Positions 26,005 through 35,260 are shown, counted from the stretch's first letter. The stretch is 64,000 bases of DNA from Simplicispira lacusdiani (GCF_003604195.1 NZ_QXGR01000011.1:60999-124998); one strand, 5' to 3'. Notes: generated from the letters alone by a model not told the origin. Numbers and translations: made by a program.

Positions 26005-26979
26005 ATGCAACGCAGACACCTGATCGCCGCCGCCCTCGTCGCCCCCCTCGCCTGTGCCGCCCCGCTCGCCCAGGCCCAACAAGGCACACCCATCCGCCTG
26101 GTCGTGCCCTACGCCCCCGGCGGCCCGATTGACGTGACGGCGCGCGCGCTGGCCGAGCGCGTGCGCGACACGCTGGGCACCGTGGTGGTGGACAACAAGC
26201 CCGGCGCGGGTGGCAACATCGGCGCCGATGCCGTGGCCAAGGCCACGCCCGATGGCCTGACCATCGGCATCGCCGCCACGGCCACGCACGCCGTCAACCC
26301 CTGGCTCTATAAGCGCATGCCCTACGACGCGGGCAAGGACTTCGCCGCCATCACGCAGATGGTGCGCGTGCCCAACGTGCTCGTGATGAACGCCGAGAAG
26401 GCCGAGCGCCTGAAGATCCGCAGCGTGGCCGACCTGATCGCCTACGCCAAGGCGCACCCGGCCCAGCTCAACTACGGCAGCGGCGGCACCGGCAGCGCCG
26501 GCCACCTGGCGGGCGAAATGTTCAAGCAGCGCGCCGGCATCTACGCACTGCACATCCCCTACCGGGGCGCCAGCCCGGCGCAACTCGCGCTGCTGTCGGG
26601 CGAGGTGGACTTCAACATCGACAACCTGGCCGCCGCCGCGCCCAACATCAAGAGCGGCAAGCTGCGCGCCCTGGCCGTGACCACGGCGCAGGCCAGCCCA
26701 GCGCTGCCCGGCGTGCCGCCGCTGTCCGACACGCTCAAGGGCTTCGCCATTGACACCTGGTGGGGCCTGGTGGCGCCCGCCGGCACGCCCAAGGACGTGG
26801 TGGCGAAGCTGAACAAGGCCTTCGTGGCCGCGCTGAACGCCCCCGAGACCCAGGCCCGCTTCGCCACGCTGCTGGCCGAGCCCGTGCCGACCACGCCCGA
26901 GCAGTTCGAGGCGCTGATGAAGGCCGAGCGCGCCAAGTACGAATCGGTGGTGAAAGCCTCGGGCGCCACTGTCGACTGA
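26005..26979 (+). CDS. Bug-family periplasmic solute-binding protein (tripartite tricarboxylate transporter type)
   Basis: A 324-residue exported protein. A signal peptide (HLIAAALVAPLACAAPLAQA) is followed by the Bug (TctC) fold: IRLVVPYAPGGPIDVTARAL, VVVDNKPGAGGNIGADAVAKA, LNYGSGGTGSAGHLAGEMFK and VPYRG-type loop (HIPYRGASPAQLALLSGEVD). Bug proteins are hugely expanded in Burkholderiales and bind small carboxylates or related ligands. No TctAB membrane partner is nearby, so this is an orphan receptor. CAGGAGCTCCCC precedes the ATG. It is convergent with the isomerase gene with no gap (stops at 26979 and 26980). Confidence 0.92.
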   Translation: MQRRHLIAAALVAPLACAAPLAQAQQGTPIRLVVPYAPGGPIDVTARALAERVRDTLGTVVVDNKPGAGGNIGADAVAKATPDGLTIGIAATATHAVNPWLYKRMPYDAGKDFAAITQMVRVPNVLVMNAEKAERLKIRSVADLIAYAKAHPAQLNYGSGGTGSAGHLAGEMFKQRAGIYALHIPYRGASPAQLALLSGEVDFNIDNLAAAAPNIKSGKLRALAVTTAQASPALPGVPPLSDTLKGFAIDTWWGLVAPAGTPKDVVAKLNKAFVAALNAPETQARFATLLAEPVPTTPEQFEALMKAERAKYESVVKASGATVD

Positions 26980-27573
26980 TCAGCCGGCCAGGGCCTGGGC
27001 GACGAACTCCAGCCGGTCTTGGCCCCAGAACATCTCGTCGCCGACAAAGAAGGTCGGCGCGCCGAACACGCCCCGCTCCACGGCGCGGGCCGTGTTTTGC
27101 TTGAGCTTTTCCTTCACGGCCGGGTCGGCGATCCATTGCAGGAACTGCACTGGATCGAGCCCTGCGCCGGCCAGCGCCGCGCCGATCTCGGCGGGCTCGC
27201 CCAGGTTGCGCGGCTGCTCGAACATCGCCGGAAAGATGGCGCTCAGGTAGCGCTGCAGCACCTCGTCGCCCTGCATCTGCGCCGCCACGGCGCCGCGCAT
27301 CAGCGCCAGCGTGTTGATGGGAAAGTGCGGATTCATGCGGAACGGCACGCCATAGGTGCGCGCCCAGCGCTGCAGGTCCACCTGCGAATGCAGGCTCTTG
27401 GCCGGCACCTCGGCGGGGCTGGCATTGCCCGTGGCCTGGAAGATGCCACCCAGCAGCACGGGCGTCCAGACGATCCGTGCGCCATGCGCCTGGGCGATCA
27501 CGGGCAGGTGGCGGTAGGCCAGGTAGGTGTAGGGGCTGCCGACATCGAAGAGAAATTCAACGGTTTTGCTCAT
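26980..27573 (-). CDS. DsbA-family 2-hydroxychromene-2-carboxylate isomerase-like protein
   Basis: A 197-residue thioredoxin-fold protein of the HCCA isomerase/kappa-GST type. It starts VEFLFDVGSPYTYLAYRHLP, where Ser replaces the DsbA cysteine pair as expected for this group. It continues NPHFPINTLALMRGAVAA and ends GVFGAPTFFVGDEMFWGQDRLEF. These enzymes are glutathione-dependent isomerases in aromatic degradation, or uncharacterised relatives. It is 26 bases downstream of the SDR gene and on the same strand, so the two probably form an operon under the TetR operator at 28363-28391. Confidence 0.85.
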   Translation of the reverse strand: MSKTVEFLFDVGSPYTYLAYRHLPVIAQAHGARIVWTPVLLGGIFQATGNASPAEVPAKSLHSQVDLQRWARTYGVPFRMNPHFPINTLALMRGAVAAQMQGDEVLQRYLSAIFPAMFEQPRNLGEPAEIGAALAGAGLDPVQFLQWIADPAVKEKLKQNTARAVERGVFGAPTFFVGDEMFWGQDRLEFVAQALAG

Positions 27574-27599
27574 GGGTACTCCAAAGGGGTGAAGAGGGT

Positions 27600-28343
27600 T
27601 CACCAGCGCTCGATCCAGGGACGCAGATCCAGTTCGTGCGTCCAGGCGTCGCGCGGCTGGGTGTGCAGATGCCAGTAGTTGTCCGCGATGTGGTCGGGGT
27701 TGAGGATGCCGTCCTGGTCCTTGAGCGCGTAGCGCTCGGGAAAGGTCTCGCGGATGAAGTCGGTGTCGATGGCGCCGTCGACCACCACATGGGCCACGTG
27801 GATGTTTTTCGGCCCCAGCTCGCGCGCCATGCTCTGGGCGAGCGCGCGCAGCGCGTGCTTGGCGCCAGCGAAGGCCGCGAAGTTCGCCGAACCGCGCAGC
27901 CCGGCGGTGGCGCCGGTGTAGATGATGGTGCCGCGCCCGCGCGTCACCATGCGCCGCGCCACCTCGCGGCCCACCAGGAAGCCGCTGAAGCAGGCCATTT
28001 CCCAGATCTTGAAATACTTGCGCGCGGTTTCGTCGAGGATGCTGCAGGGCACGTTGGCGCCGATGTTGAACACCATGACTTCGATGGGCGCGATGTCGCG
28101 CTCGATGTCGTCCACCAGCTTCACGACCTCCTCTTCCTTGCGCGCGTCGGAGGCGAAACCATGCGCGCGGCCGCCGGCCTGGGTGATCTCCTGCACCAGC
28201 GGGGTGAGCTTGTCGGCCGTGCGCCGCGTGACGCAGGCGATCAGGCCTTCGCGGGCGAAGCGCTTGGCGATGGCGCCGCCCGTGGCGTCGCCCGCGCCGA
28301 TGATGAGGGCCGCGCCGTCGCGGGAGCCCGGGGTTGCGTTCAT
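27600..28343 (-). CDS. Short-chain dehydrogenase-like protein with Phe in place of catalytic Tyr
   Basis: A 247-residue SDR-fold protein. It has a Gly-rich dinucleotide motif (ALIIGAGDATGGAIAKRFA), VFNIGANVPCSILDE as the NNAG-equivalent strand and IIYTGATAGLRG as the active-site strand. The catalytic helix reads FAAFAGAKHALRALAQSMAREL, so the YxxxK motif is FxxxK: the Lys is kept but the Tyr is Phe. Classical ketoreductase chemistry would be impaired. The C-terminal part (AHVVVDGAIDTDFIRETFPER) is well conserved in similar proteins. It is divergent from tetR across a double operator. Confidence 0.83.
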   Translation of the reverse strand: MNATPGSRDGAALIIGAGDATGGAIAKRFAREGLIACVTRRTADKLTPLVQEITQAGGRAHGFASDARKEEEVVKLVDDIERDIAPIEVMVFNIGANVPCSILDETARKYFKIWEMACFSGFLVGREVARRMVTRGRGTIIYTGATAGLRGSANFAAFAGAKHALRALAQSMARELGPKNIHVAHVVVDGAIDTDFIRETFPERYALKDQDGILNPDHIADNYWHLHTQPRDAWTHELDLRPWIERW

Positions 28344-28362
28344 GGGTATGCCTCCGATTGAA

Positions 28363-28391
28363 ATAACGCTCGTTATCGTAACGATCGTTAT
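28363..28391. promoter_or_regulatory. Double TetR-type operator between the SDR and tetR genes
   Basis: Two tandem 14-bp palindromes, ATAACG-CT-CGTTAT (28363-28376) and GTAACG-AT-CGTTAT (28378-28391), have centres 15 bp apart. The spacing suggests two dimers on adjacent faces, as with QacR-like regulators. It lies 20 bases from the SDR ATG and 49 from the tetR ATG, so both directions would be repressed. Confidence 0.75.
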
Positions 28392-28439
28392 GCCACAATG
28401 CAAGCACCGTTGCGAACCCACCCCAGAGCACCACACGCC

Positions 28440-29009
28440 ATGCGTTACGCCCCCACCCACAAGGAAGAAGCCCGCGCCCGCCTCGTCGAGGCCACCGGCG
28501 CGCTGGCCAAACAGAAGGGCTTTTCGGCCACGGGTGTCGACAGCCTGATGGCGGCCGCGGGCATGACCTCGGGGGCGTTCTACGCCCATTTCCGCTCCAA
28601 GAACGAGCTGCTCGAATCCATCGTCCAGAACGAACTGCAGCGCTCGGCGCAGCTGTTCGCGGCGCCCACGCGGGCGCAGGCACTGAAGGTGTTGAGGGGC
28701 TACCTCAGCAACGCCCACGTCGAGCACCCGGAATCGGGCTGCGCGGTGCCCGCGCTGGCGCCCGAGATCGCGCGGGCCGGCGCGTCCACGCAGCAGGTCT
28801 TCGAGCAGGGGGTGGGCGAACTCCAGGCCCGGTTCAGGGATCTGGTGGGCGACGATGCGAAGGCCTGGGCGCTGCTGGCCCAGCTTGTCGGCGCGGTGAC
28901 GGTGGCGCGGGCCCTGCCCCCGGGCGCTTCGCGCGGCGCGCTGCTGGATGGCGCGGCCCGCCAGGTGGAACAACTGCTGTCGGCGGCACCTGCCAGCGAA
29001 TCTTCATAG
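28440..29009 (+). CDS. TetR-family transcriptional repressor
   Basis: A 189-residue TetR regulator. Residues ~8-55 form the DNA-binding domain (EEARARLVEATGALAKQKGFSATGVDSLMAAAGMTSGAFYAHFRSKNELL). The remaining helices (LKVLRGYLSNAHVEHPESGCAVPALAPEIARA and following) form the ligand-binding and dimer domain, of the type often seen beside SDR and isomerase genes. It most likely represses itself and the divergent SDR/isomerase pair through the double palindrome at 28363-28391. The stop codon TAG overlaps the first base of a family I repeat. Confidence 0.88.
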   Translation: MRYAPTHKEEARARLVEATGALAKQKGFSATGVDSLMAAAGMTSGAFYAHFRSKNELLESIVQNELQRSAQLFAAPTRAQALKVLRGYLSNAHVEHPESGCAVPALAPEIARAGASTQQVFEQGVGELQARFRDLVGDDAKAWALLAQLVGAVTVARALPPGASRGALLDGAARQVEQLLSAAPASESS

Positions 29010-29063
29010 AAATCGGCCTCTGGCGCCCGTCCGTAAAGCGCGAAAAGCTATCGATTCAATAGC
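29009..29063 (-). repeat. Dispersed palindromic repeat (family I), inverted
   Basis: GAAATCGGCCTCTGGCGCC, a central GTCCGTAAAGCGC, then AGCTATCGATTCAATAGC. This 55-base copy aligns without gaps to the segment inside argF (43991-44045), 38 of 55 positions identical by hand. It lies between tetR and folK. Confidence 0.75.
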
Positions 29064-29065
29064 AA

Positions 29066-29578
29066 TCAACCCGCAACCCAGCCACTTCCCTGGCAACGCT
29101 CTATCGCTTGGCTGGCCACGGCATGCAGCGCCTCGGGCGGCACGCGTGCGGGTACCAGTTCGGCCAGCGGCAGCAGCACGAAGGCGCGCTCGTCCATGCG
29201 CGGGTGCGGCACGGTGAGCGTGGGTGTGGCGATGCGCTGCTCGCCGTAGAGCAGGATGTCCAGGTCCAGCGTGCGGGGCGCGTTGCGGTAGGGGCGCTCG
29301 CGCCCGGCCCCCTGCTCGATGGTCTGCAGCGCCGCCAGCAGCGCGTGCGGTTCCAGGGTGGTGGCGATCTCGGCCACGGCGTTGAGGTAGTCCGGCCCGC
29401 CCGCGTCCACCGGAGCGCTGCGGTAAAGCGTTGAGGTGCGCAGCACCTGCGCGCCGGGCAGCGCGGCGATGGCACGCACCGCCGCGCGCAGGGCCGCTTC
29501 ACGGTCGCCTAGGTTGGCGCCCAGGCCGATCCAGGCGCGGGTGGCGGCCTCGGGCACGGAGGGCTCGGCGCCGCCCAT
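29066..29578 (-). CDS. folK: 6-hydroxymethyl-7,8-dihydropterin pyrophosphokinase
   Basis: A 170-residue HPPK. It has the conserved AWIGLGANLGDREAALRAAV start, VLRTSTLYRSAPV, LEPHALLAALQTIEQGAGRERPYRNAPRTLDLDILLYG and LTVPHPRMDERAFVLLPLAEL. It transfers pyrophosphate from ATP to 6-hydroxymethyl-dihydropterin in folate synthesis; RTLDLDILLYG carries the Mg-binding aspartates. It follows pcnB with a 7-base gap, the standard order in betaproteobacteria and gammaproteobacteria, so the two are cotranscribed. Confidence 0.95.
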   Translation of the reverse strand: MGGAEPSVPEAATRAWIGLGANLGDREAALRAAVRAIAALPGAQVLRTSTLYRSAPVDAGGPDYLNAVAEIATTLEPHALLAALQTIEQGAGRERPYRNAPRTLDLDILLYGEQRIATPTLTVPHPRMDERAFVLLPLAELVPARVPPEALHAVASQAIERCQGSGWVAG

Positions 29579-29585
29579 GGGCACC

Positions 29586-31160
29586 TTATTCGGACGCCGC
29601 CGGGCTGCCGGCCCCGCCACCAGGCTTGCGGCGGCGACGGCGGCGCTTCTTGGGCGCGCCGCCTTCGGAGAATTCCTCGCCAGCGGGCGCTGCCGCCTCG
29701 TCGGCTTCCGGCGCGAGGCCGCGCGGATCGGCCGGTGCGGCGCGCGGCACGCGGCGCACCACGGGCTGAGCCGCGCGCGTGCGCGCCTTCTGCTCTTCGC
29801 GCGCCTGCTCCATGAGGTCGTAGCGCTCGGCCTCGTCGGCCGTGCTGAACTGCTGCCACCAGTCGGCCAGGGATTCCTCGACCTCTCCCACGTCGGCGCG
29901 CAGGCGCATGAAGTCGAAGCCGGCACGGAAGCGCAGCTGCGCCACCATGCTCTCGGGCACGCGGCCGGCGCGTTTCTCGAAGCGCGGCTGCATGACCCAG
30001 ATCTCGCGCATGTCGGCGGCCAACTTGCCCCGGCCCGACACATCGCCGATGCGCTGGTTGAACACGTCGTCGATGGCGTCCTGCAGCGCGGGAAAGGGGT
30101 GCTCGCGGCGCTCCAGGCGCTCGTTCCAGCCCTTGCGCACGTCCTCCCAGAGCACGCAAGCGAGCAGGAAGCTCGGCGCCACGGGCTTGCCCTCGCCCAC
30201 GCGGCGGTCGGTGTCGGTCAGGGCGGCGCGCACGAAGGCCGTGTCGGCGCGCTCGACCACCACGTCCAGCAGCGGGTAGATGCCGCTGGCCATGCCCAGC
30301 TTCTTGAGCTGCTCGATGGTGGCGATGGCGTGGCCGGTCTGCAAGAGCTTGAGCATCTCGTCGAACATGCGGCTCTGCGGCACGTCCGCCAAGAGCTGCT
30401 GCGACTGCACCAGCGGCGCGGCGGTCTTGGGTTCGAGCGTGAAGCCGAGCTGGCTGAGCTTGGCGGCAAAGCGCACGGCGCGGATGATGCGCACCGGGTC
30501 TTCGCGGTAGCGCGTGGCCGGGTCGCCGATCATGCGCAGCAGCTTCTTTTTCGCGTCCTGGATGCCCTTGTGGTAGTCCACCACGACCTGCGTCTCGGGG
30601 TCGTAGTACATGGCGTTGACGGTGAAGTCGCGCCGCGTGGCGTCCTCGTCCTGCGGGCCCCAGACGTTGTCGCGCAGCACCCGGCCGCTGGCATCCACGG
30701 CGTGCTGCATGCCGGCGAGCTGCTGCTTGCTGGTTTTCTCGTTGCCGCTGACCTGGCCGGCGGCGGCGTTGTCCATGTAGGCGCGGAAGGTGGAGACCTC
30801 GATCACCTCGTGCTCGCGGCCGCGCCCATGCACCACGTGCACGATGCGAAAGCGCTTGCCGATGATGAAGGCCCGGCGGAACAGGCCCTTGACCTGCTCG
30901 GGCGTGGCGTTGGTGGCCACGTCGAAATCCTTGGGGCGCAGGCCCAGCAGCAGGTCGCGCACGGCGCCGCCGACGATGTAGGCCTCGAAGCCGGCCTGCT
31001 TGAGCGTGTGCACCACGTCCACCGCACGGCGGTCCACCAGCTCGGGGTTGATGCCGTGCACCGAGGCGGGCACCTCCTCGCGCTTGCCGAAATGCGGCTT
31101 GCCGCGCGCGGTGCCGGGGGTGGACTTGCCGAGCAGTTTGTTGATGAACTTCTTGATCAT
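29586..31160 (-). CDS. pcnB: Poly(A) polymerase I
   Basis: A 524-residue class II CCA/poly(A) nucleotidyltransferase. Motifs are AYIVGGAVRDLLLGLRPKDFDVATNATPE (catalytic DFD), RRDFTVNAMYYDP and RYREDPVRIIRAVRFAAKL. A C-terminal extension follows, rich in Ala/Pro/Glu and ending in a basic RRRRRRKPGGG tail, which is typical for PcnB and absent from CCA-adding enzymes. It adds 3' poly(A) tails that speed RNA decay. Its ATG overlaps the stop of the HAD phosphatase gene (ATGA at 31160-31157). Confidence 0.93.
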   Translation of the reverse strand: MIKKFINKLLGKSTPGTARGKPHFGKREEVPASVHGINPELVDRRAVDVVHTLKQAGFEAYIVGGAVRDLLLGLRPKDFDVATNATPEQVKGLFRRAFIIGKRFRIVHVVHGRGREHEVIEVSTFRAYMDNAAAGQVSGNEKTSKQQLAGMQHAVDASGRVLRDNVWGPQDEDATRRDFTVNAMYYDPETQVVVDYHKGIQDAKKKLLRMIGDPATRYREDPVRIIRAVRFAAKLSQLGFTLEPKTAAPLVQSQQLLADVPQSRMFDEMLKLLQTGHAIATIEQLKKLGMASGIYPLLDVVVERADTAFVRAALTDTDRRVGEGKPVAPSFLLACVLWEDVRKGWNERLERREHPFPALQDAIDDVFNQRIGDVSGRGKLAADMREIWVMQPRFEKRAGRVPESMVAQLRFRAGFDFMRLRADVGEVEESLADWWQQFSTADEAERYDLMEQAREEQKARTRAAQPVVRRVPRAAPADPRGLAPEADEAAAPAGEEFSEGGAPKKRRRRRRKPGGGAGSPAASE

Positions 31161-31855
31161 GGGTGTGGGGTGAACAGGTCGAGGATGCGCCAGCCGCGTT
31201 CTTGCGCCAGGGCGCGCAGGCGGGCATCGGGATTGGTGGCGACGGGGTGGTCCACTTTTTCGAGCAGCGGCACGTCGTTCATGGAGTCGCTGTAGAAGGT
31301 GCTCTCCACATCCTGCCAGGAGAGCCGCCGCGCGGCCAGCCATTGTTCCATGCGTTGCACCTTGCCCTCGCGCATGGTGGGTGTGCCGTCGATCTCGCCG
31401 GTGTACCAGCCGTTGGCGTCGCGCGCCAGCTGCATGGCCAGGAGTTCCTGCACGCCCAGCGCCTGGGCAATGGGGCGGGTGACGAATTCGTTGGTGGCCG
31501 TGACGATGAGCACGGTGTCCCCGGCACCCTGGTGCGCCTGCACGAGTTGCAGCGCCTCGGGGCGAATGGCCGGGCGGATCACCTCGCGCATGAACTGGTC
31601 GTGGGCCTGCGCCGCCGCCTCGGGCCCGCGCTGGCGCACCGCGTCGATGGCGAAGCGCACGTAGTCGTGCACGTCGAGCGTGCCGGCCTGGTAATGGGCA
31701 TAGAACTCGTCGTTGCGACGCGCGAACTCGACCGGATCGTTCCAGCCGATGCGGATGGTGAACTCGCCCCACTCGTAGTCGGAGTCGAGCGGCAGCAGCG
31801 TGTGGTCCAGGTCGAACAGGGTCAGCCTCGGACGATTTACCAGTATGTCAGTCAT
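31157..31855 (-). CDS. HAD-IB family phosphatase (SerB-like)
   Basis: A 232-residue HAD-superfamily hydrolase of subfamily IB. Motif I is LTLFDLDHTLLPLDSDYEW (Asp nucleophile in DLDHT), motif II VLIVTATNEF, motif III around EGKVQRM and motif IV FYSDSMNDVPLLEKV. The size and the long cap with DVHDYVRFAIDAV fit the PSP/histidinol-phosphatase-like group that sits upstream of pcnB across betaproteobacteria. The substrate is not certain; phosphoserine-like or histidinol phosphate are options. Confidence 0.85.
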   Translation of the reverse strand: MTDILVNRPRLTLFDLDHTLLPLDSDYEWGEFTIRIGWNDPVEFARRNDEFYAHYQAGTLDVHDYVRFAIDAVRQRGPEAAAQAHDQFMREVIRPAIRPEALQLVQAHQGAGDTVLIVTATNEFVTRPIAQALGVQELLAMQLARDANGWYTGEIDGTPTMREGKVQRMEQWLAARRLSWQDVESTFYSDSMNDVPLLEKVDHPVATNPDARLRALAQERGWRILDLFTPHP

Positions 31856-31895
31856 TCATTGATTGCATGGTGCGTTGCAACGGGCCGATGCAACT

Positions 31896-32013
31896 GGCGC
31901 GGCCCAGGCCAGGGCCGCCGCGCAAGGGCCGCCCCGCCGCGCTGGCGGCGTCCCCCTTCCCGCGCGCAGCGCGAGAGAAGGGGGAAGCGGCGCAGCCGCT
32001 CAGGGGGGTGTTC
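31896..32013 (-). repeat. Intergenic repeat family II, inverted, longest copy
   Basis: Minus-strand sequence begins ACACCCCCCTGAGCGGCTGCGCCG and continues with a CCCCTTCTCTCGC hairpin, then GGGGGACGCCGCCAGCGCGGCGGGGCGGCCCTTGCGCGGCGGCCCTGGCC as alternating G+C-rich stems. It occupies nearly the whole gap between the HAD gene and hda. The hda stop lies just outside it. Confidence 0.65.
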
Positions 32014-32014
32014 A

Positions 32015-32713
32015 TTATTCTGATTCGAGCATGGCCTTGAGCAGCGGAATCGTGATGGCGCGCTGGGTGCGCAGGGCGTAAGCATCAAGCTGCCCCAGCA
32101 ATTGCATGAGGCTGCCCAGGTCGCGCGAGAAGCGGCTGAGCATGTAGTCCATCACCTCGTCGCCGAGGAAGATGCCGCGTGCATCGGCCTCCTGGCGCAG
32201 CACGGCGCGGCGCGAGGTTTCGTCCAGCGGCTGGAGCTGGAACACATGGCCCCAGCCCAATCGGCTGCGCAGGTCGTCGCGCAGCGGCAGGTCGGCTGGA
32301 GGCAGGCTGCCCGCAGCCAGCACCCAGCGCTGGGCGCCGCTGCCCGGGCTGATGGCATTGACAAACCAGTTGAAGGCCAGGGCCTGCTGGGCGGTGGAGT
32401 AGAGGTGCACGTCGTCAAGCAGCACGGCCGACCAGCCCTCGTCGAACTCGGGGCGGCCATGCACGCCGGGATCGAACCAGCCCACGCTCGCCCCCTGCGC
32501 ACGCAGCGCGGCGCCCACCGCCTTGAGCAGGTGCGACTTGCCGCTGCCCGCGGCGCCCCACAGGTAGGTGGGCACGGGCGAGCGCGTGGCCTGGCTGCTG
32601 CCCTCGCCGGCCCACAGGCGCAGGTGCTGCAGCGCGGCCTCGTTGGGGCCGGCGAAGAAGTTGGCCAGCGTGGGCCCCGTGGCCAGGCCGATGTCCAGGG
32701 CCAGTTGCTTCAT
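32015..32713 (-). CDS. hda: DnaA regulatory inactivator Hda
   Basis: A 232-residue AAA+ protein homologous to the ATPase part of DnaA. It begins MKQLALDIGLATGPTLANFFAGPNEAALQHL, where QLALDI is the sliding-clamp-binding motif. It contains Walker A GAAGSGKSHLLKAVG and Walker B AVLLDDVHLY. Bound to the DNA-loaded clamp it stimulates ATP hydrolysis by DnaA and prevents over-initiation. The ATG at 32713 was chosen because the clamp motif must be at the N terminus. The order with pcnB, folK and purM is conserved in Burkholderiales. Confidence 0.93.
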   Translation of the reverse strand: MKQLALDIGLATGPTLANFFAGPNEAALQHLRLWAGEGSSQATRSPVPTYLWGAAGSGKSHLLKAVGAALRAQGASVGWFDPGVHGRPEFDEGWSAVLLDDVHLYSTAQQALAFNWFVNAISPGSGAQRWVLAAGSLPPADLPLRDDLRSRLGWGHVFQLQPLDETSRRAVLRQEADARGIFLGDEVMDYMLSRFSRDLGSLMQLLGQLDAYALRTQRAITIPLLKAMLESE

Positions 32714-32910
32714 GCGCGGCACCCTGGCAACAGGGCCGTGGCGATCGGAACAGCGGCAGGCAGGCGGTAGAGCGGCGGCATCACAGGTCAATCGGAGGAA
32801 CCCCGCCGTCGGCGACGGCGGCGAGGGCCCATGGCGGGCGGCGCGCCGGCGGGGCCGGCACCCGTGCATGGGCGACAATGGCCGCGATTTTAGTCTGCCC
32901 CGCACGTTCC

Positions 32911-34146
32911 ATGCCGCCTTCGTCCCCCGCCACGCGCCAGCGGCTCCCGGCCAGCATCTGGGCTCTGGGCCTGGTGAGCCTGCTGATGGACGTCTCCTCC
33001 GAACTGATCCACAGCCTGCTGCCAGTGTTCATGGTCAGCGCGCTCGGCGCCAGCATGCTCGTCGTCGGACTGATCGAGGGCGCCGCCGAGGCCACGGCGC
33101 TGATCGTCAAGGTGTTCGCGGGCACGCTGAGCGACTGGTTGGGGCGGCGCAAGCCGCTGGCCGTGATGGGCTACGGCCTGGGCGCGCTCTCCAAGCCGCT
33201 GTTCGCGCTGGCGGCCACCCTGGACATGGTGGTCACGGCGCGCCTGCTGGACCGCGTGGGCAAGGGCATCCGTGGAGCACCGCGCGACGCCCTGGTGGCC
33301 GACATCGCCCCCCCGGACATGCGCGGCGCCGCCTTCGGGCTGCGCCAGTCGCTCGACACCGTGGGTGCCTTCCTCGGGCCGCTGCTGGCCATGGGGCTGA
33401 TGCTGGCGTGGGCCAACGACTTCCGCGCCGTGTTCTGGGTGGCCGCGATCCCCGCCGTGCTGTGCGTGCTGCTGCTCGTGTTCGGGGTGCGCGAGCCCGC
33501 GCGCCCGGCCGGCGCGCCGCGCACCAACCCGATCCGCCGCGAGAACCTGCGGCGCCTGGCGCCGGCCTACTGGGCCGTGGTGGCGCTGGGCGCGGTGTTT
33601 ACGCTGGCGCGCTTCAGCGAGGCCTTCCTGGTGCTGCGCCTGCAGCAAGGCGGGCTGCCCCTGGCGCTGGCGCCGCTGGTGCTGATCGTGATGAACGCTG
33701 TCTTCGCGCTCGGCGCCTACCCCCTGGGCAAGCTCTCGGACCGCATGCGCCATGGCACCCTGCTGGCCTGGGGGCTGCTGGCGCTGCTGGCGGCCGACGC
33801 CCTGCTGGCCTGGACCGGCCACGGCGCCCTGGCCTGGCTGGGGGTGGCGCTGTGGGGCCTGCACATGGCGCTGACGCAGGGCCTGCTGGCCACGATGGTG
33901 GCCGACACCGCGCCCGCCGACCTGCGCGGCACGGCCTATGGCATGTTCAACCTGGTCTGCGGCGTCGCCATGCTGCTGGCCAGCGCCCTCGCCGGGCTGC
34001 TCTGGGACAGCCTGGGCGCGCGCGCCACCTTCGCCGCGGGCATGGTGCTGGCCGTGCTGGCGCTGGGGGGCGTGCTGGTGCTGTCGGCGTGCGGCATCCT
34101 GACCCCGGCGCGGCCGCAATCCCCACCCGAAGCACCCGGGGCGTGA
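32911..34146 (+). CDS. Major facilitator superfamily transporter
   Basis: A ~411-residue protein with about 11-12 hydrophobic helices. The MFS A-motif-like loop is [26 protein letters not shown], with a second copy [60 protein letters not shown] is typical of a subfamily of putative drug or metabolite exporters with unknown cargo. The first in-frame ATG is at 32878; 32911 is preferred because it brings the start closer to the first helix, but neither has a clear ribosome site. It is divergent from hda and 61 bases upstream of purM. Confidence 0.85.
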   Translation: MPPSSPATRQRLPASIWALGLVSLLMDVSSELIHSLLPVFMVSALGASMLVVGLIEGAAEATALIVKVFAGTLSDWLGRRKPLAVMGYGLGALSKPLFALAATLDMVVTARLLDRVGKGIRGAPRDALVADIAPPDMRGAAFGLRQSLDTVGAFLGPLLAMGLMLAWANDFRAVFWVAAIPAVLCVLLLVFGVREPARPAGAPRTNPIRRENLRRLAPAYWAVVALGAVFTLARFSEAFLVLRLQQGGLPLALAPLVLIVMNAVFALGAYPLGKLSDRMRHGTLLAWGLLALLAADALLAWTGHGALAWLGVALWGLHMALTQGLLATMVADTAPADLRGTAYGMFNLVCGVAMLLASALAGLLWDSLGARATFAAGMVLAVLALGGVLVLSACGILTPARPQSPPEAPGA

Positions 34147-34207
34147 GCGCCCCTTAAAATCCCGGGATTCCGGTCCGAGCACGGGCCTTCCCGCACCACG
34201 AGCACCC

Positions 34208-35251
34208 ATGAGCACCTCTGCCACCCCCACCCCCCTGTCCTACAAAGACGCCGGCGTTGACATCGACGCGGGCGACGCCCTGGTCGAGCGCATCAAGCCA
34301 CTGGCCAAGAAGACAATGCGCGAAGGGGTGCTGGCCGGCATCGGCGGCTTCGGCGCGCTGTTCGAGGTGCCCAAGCGCTACAAGGAGCCGGTGCTCGTCT
34401 CGGGCACCGACGGCGTGGGCACCAAGCTCAAGCTGGCCTTCGAGTGGAACATGCACGACACCGTGGGCATCGACCTGGTGGCCATGAGCGTGAACGACGT
34501 GCTGGTGCAGGGCGCCGAGCCGCTGTTCTTCCTCGACTACTTCGCCTGCGGCAAGCTCGACGTCGACACCGCCGCCGCCGTGGTGGGCGGCATCGCCAAG
34601 GGCTGCGAGCTGAGCGGCTGCGCGCTGATCGGCGGCGAAACCGCCGAGATGCCCGGCATGTACCCCGCCGGTGAATACGACCTGGCGGGCTTTTGCGTCG
34701 GCGCGGTCGAGAAGTCGAAGATTCTCACCGGCAAGGATGTGAAGCCCGGCGACGTGGTGCTGGGCCTGGCTTCGCACGGCGTGCACTCCAACGGCTTCTC
34801 GCTGGTGCGCAAGTGCATCGAGCGCGCGGGCACCCACCTGCCCGCCACGCTGGACGGCAAGCCCTTCCGTGAAGCCATCATGGCGCCCACGCGCCTGTAC
34901 GTGAAGAACGTGCTGGCCGCGCTGGCCGCGCACCCCATCAAGGCGCTGGCCCACATCACCGGCGGCGGCCTGCTGGAAAACATCCCGCGCGTGCTGCCCG
35001 AGGGCACGGCCGCCCACCTGAAGAAGGGCAGCTGGCCCCAGACCGAGCTGTTCGCCTGGCTGCAGCAGACCGCCGGCATCGATGACATCGAGATGAACCG
35101 CACCTTCAACAACGGCATCGGCATGGTGGTGGTGGTGGAAGCCGCCCAGGCCGAGGCCACGGCCGCCACGCTGCGCGCCGCTGGCGAGCAGGTCCACGCC
35201 ATCGGCACGATCGCGCCGCGCGGCGAAGGCGCCGCCGTGGTGGTGGCCTGA
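34208..35251 (+). CDS. purM: Phosphoribosylformylglycinamidine cyclo-ligase (AIR synthetase)
   Basis: A 347-residue PurM. It has [20 protein letters not shown], the [17 protein letters not shown] and [25 protein letters not shown] motifs, [14 protein letters not shown] and [19 protein letters not shown]. It closes the imidazole ring of AIR from FGAM and ATP, the fifth step of purine synthesis. A TTAAAAT -10-like element lies ~50 bases upstream (34152-34158). A family II repeat begins just after its stop. Confidence 0.96.
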   Translation: MSTSATPTPLSYKDAGVDIDAGDALVERIKPLAKKTMREGVLAGIGGFGALFEVPKRYKEPVLVSGTDGVGTKLKLAFEWNMHDTVGIDLVAMSVNDVLVQGAEPLFFLDYFACGKLDVDTAAAVVGGIAKGCELSGCALIGGETAEMPGMYPAGEYDLAGFCVGAVEKSKILTGKDVKPGDVVLGLASHGVHSNGFSLVRKCIERAGTHLPATLDGKPFREAIMAPTRLYVKNVLAALAAHPIKALAHITGGGLLENIPRVLPEGTAAHLKKGSWPQTELFAWLQQTAGIDDIEMNRTFNNGIGMVVVVEAAQAEATAATLRAAGEQVHAIGTIAPRGEGAAVVVA

Positions 35252-35260
35252 GGTGAAGGA

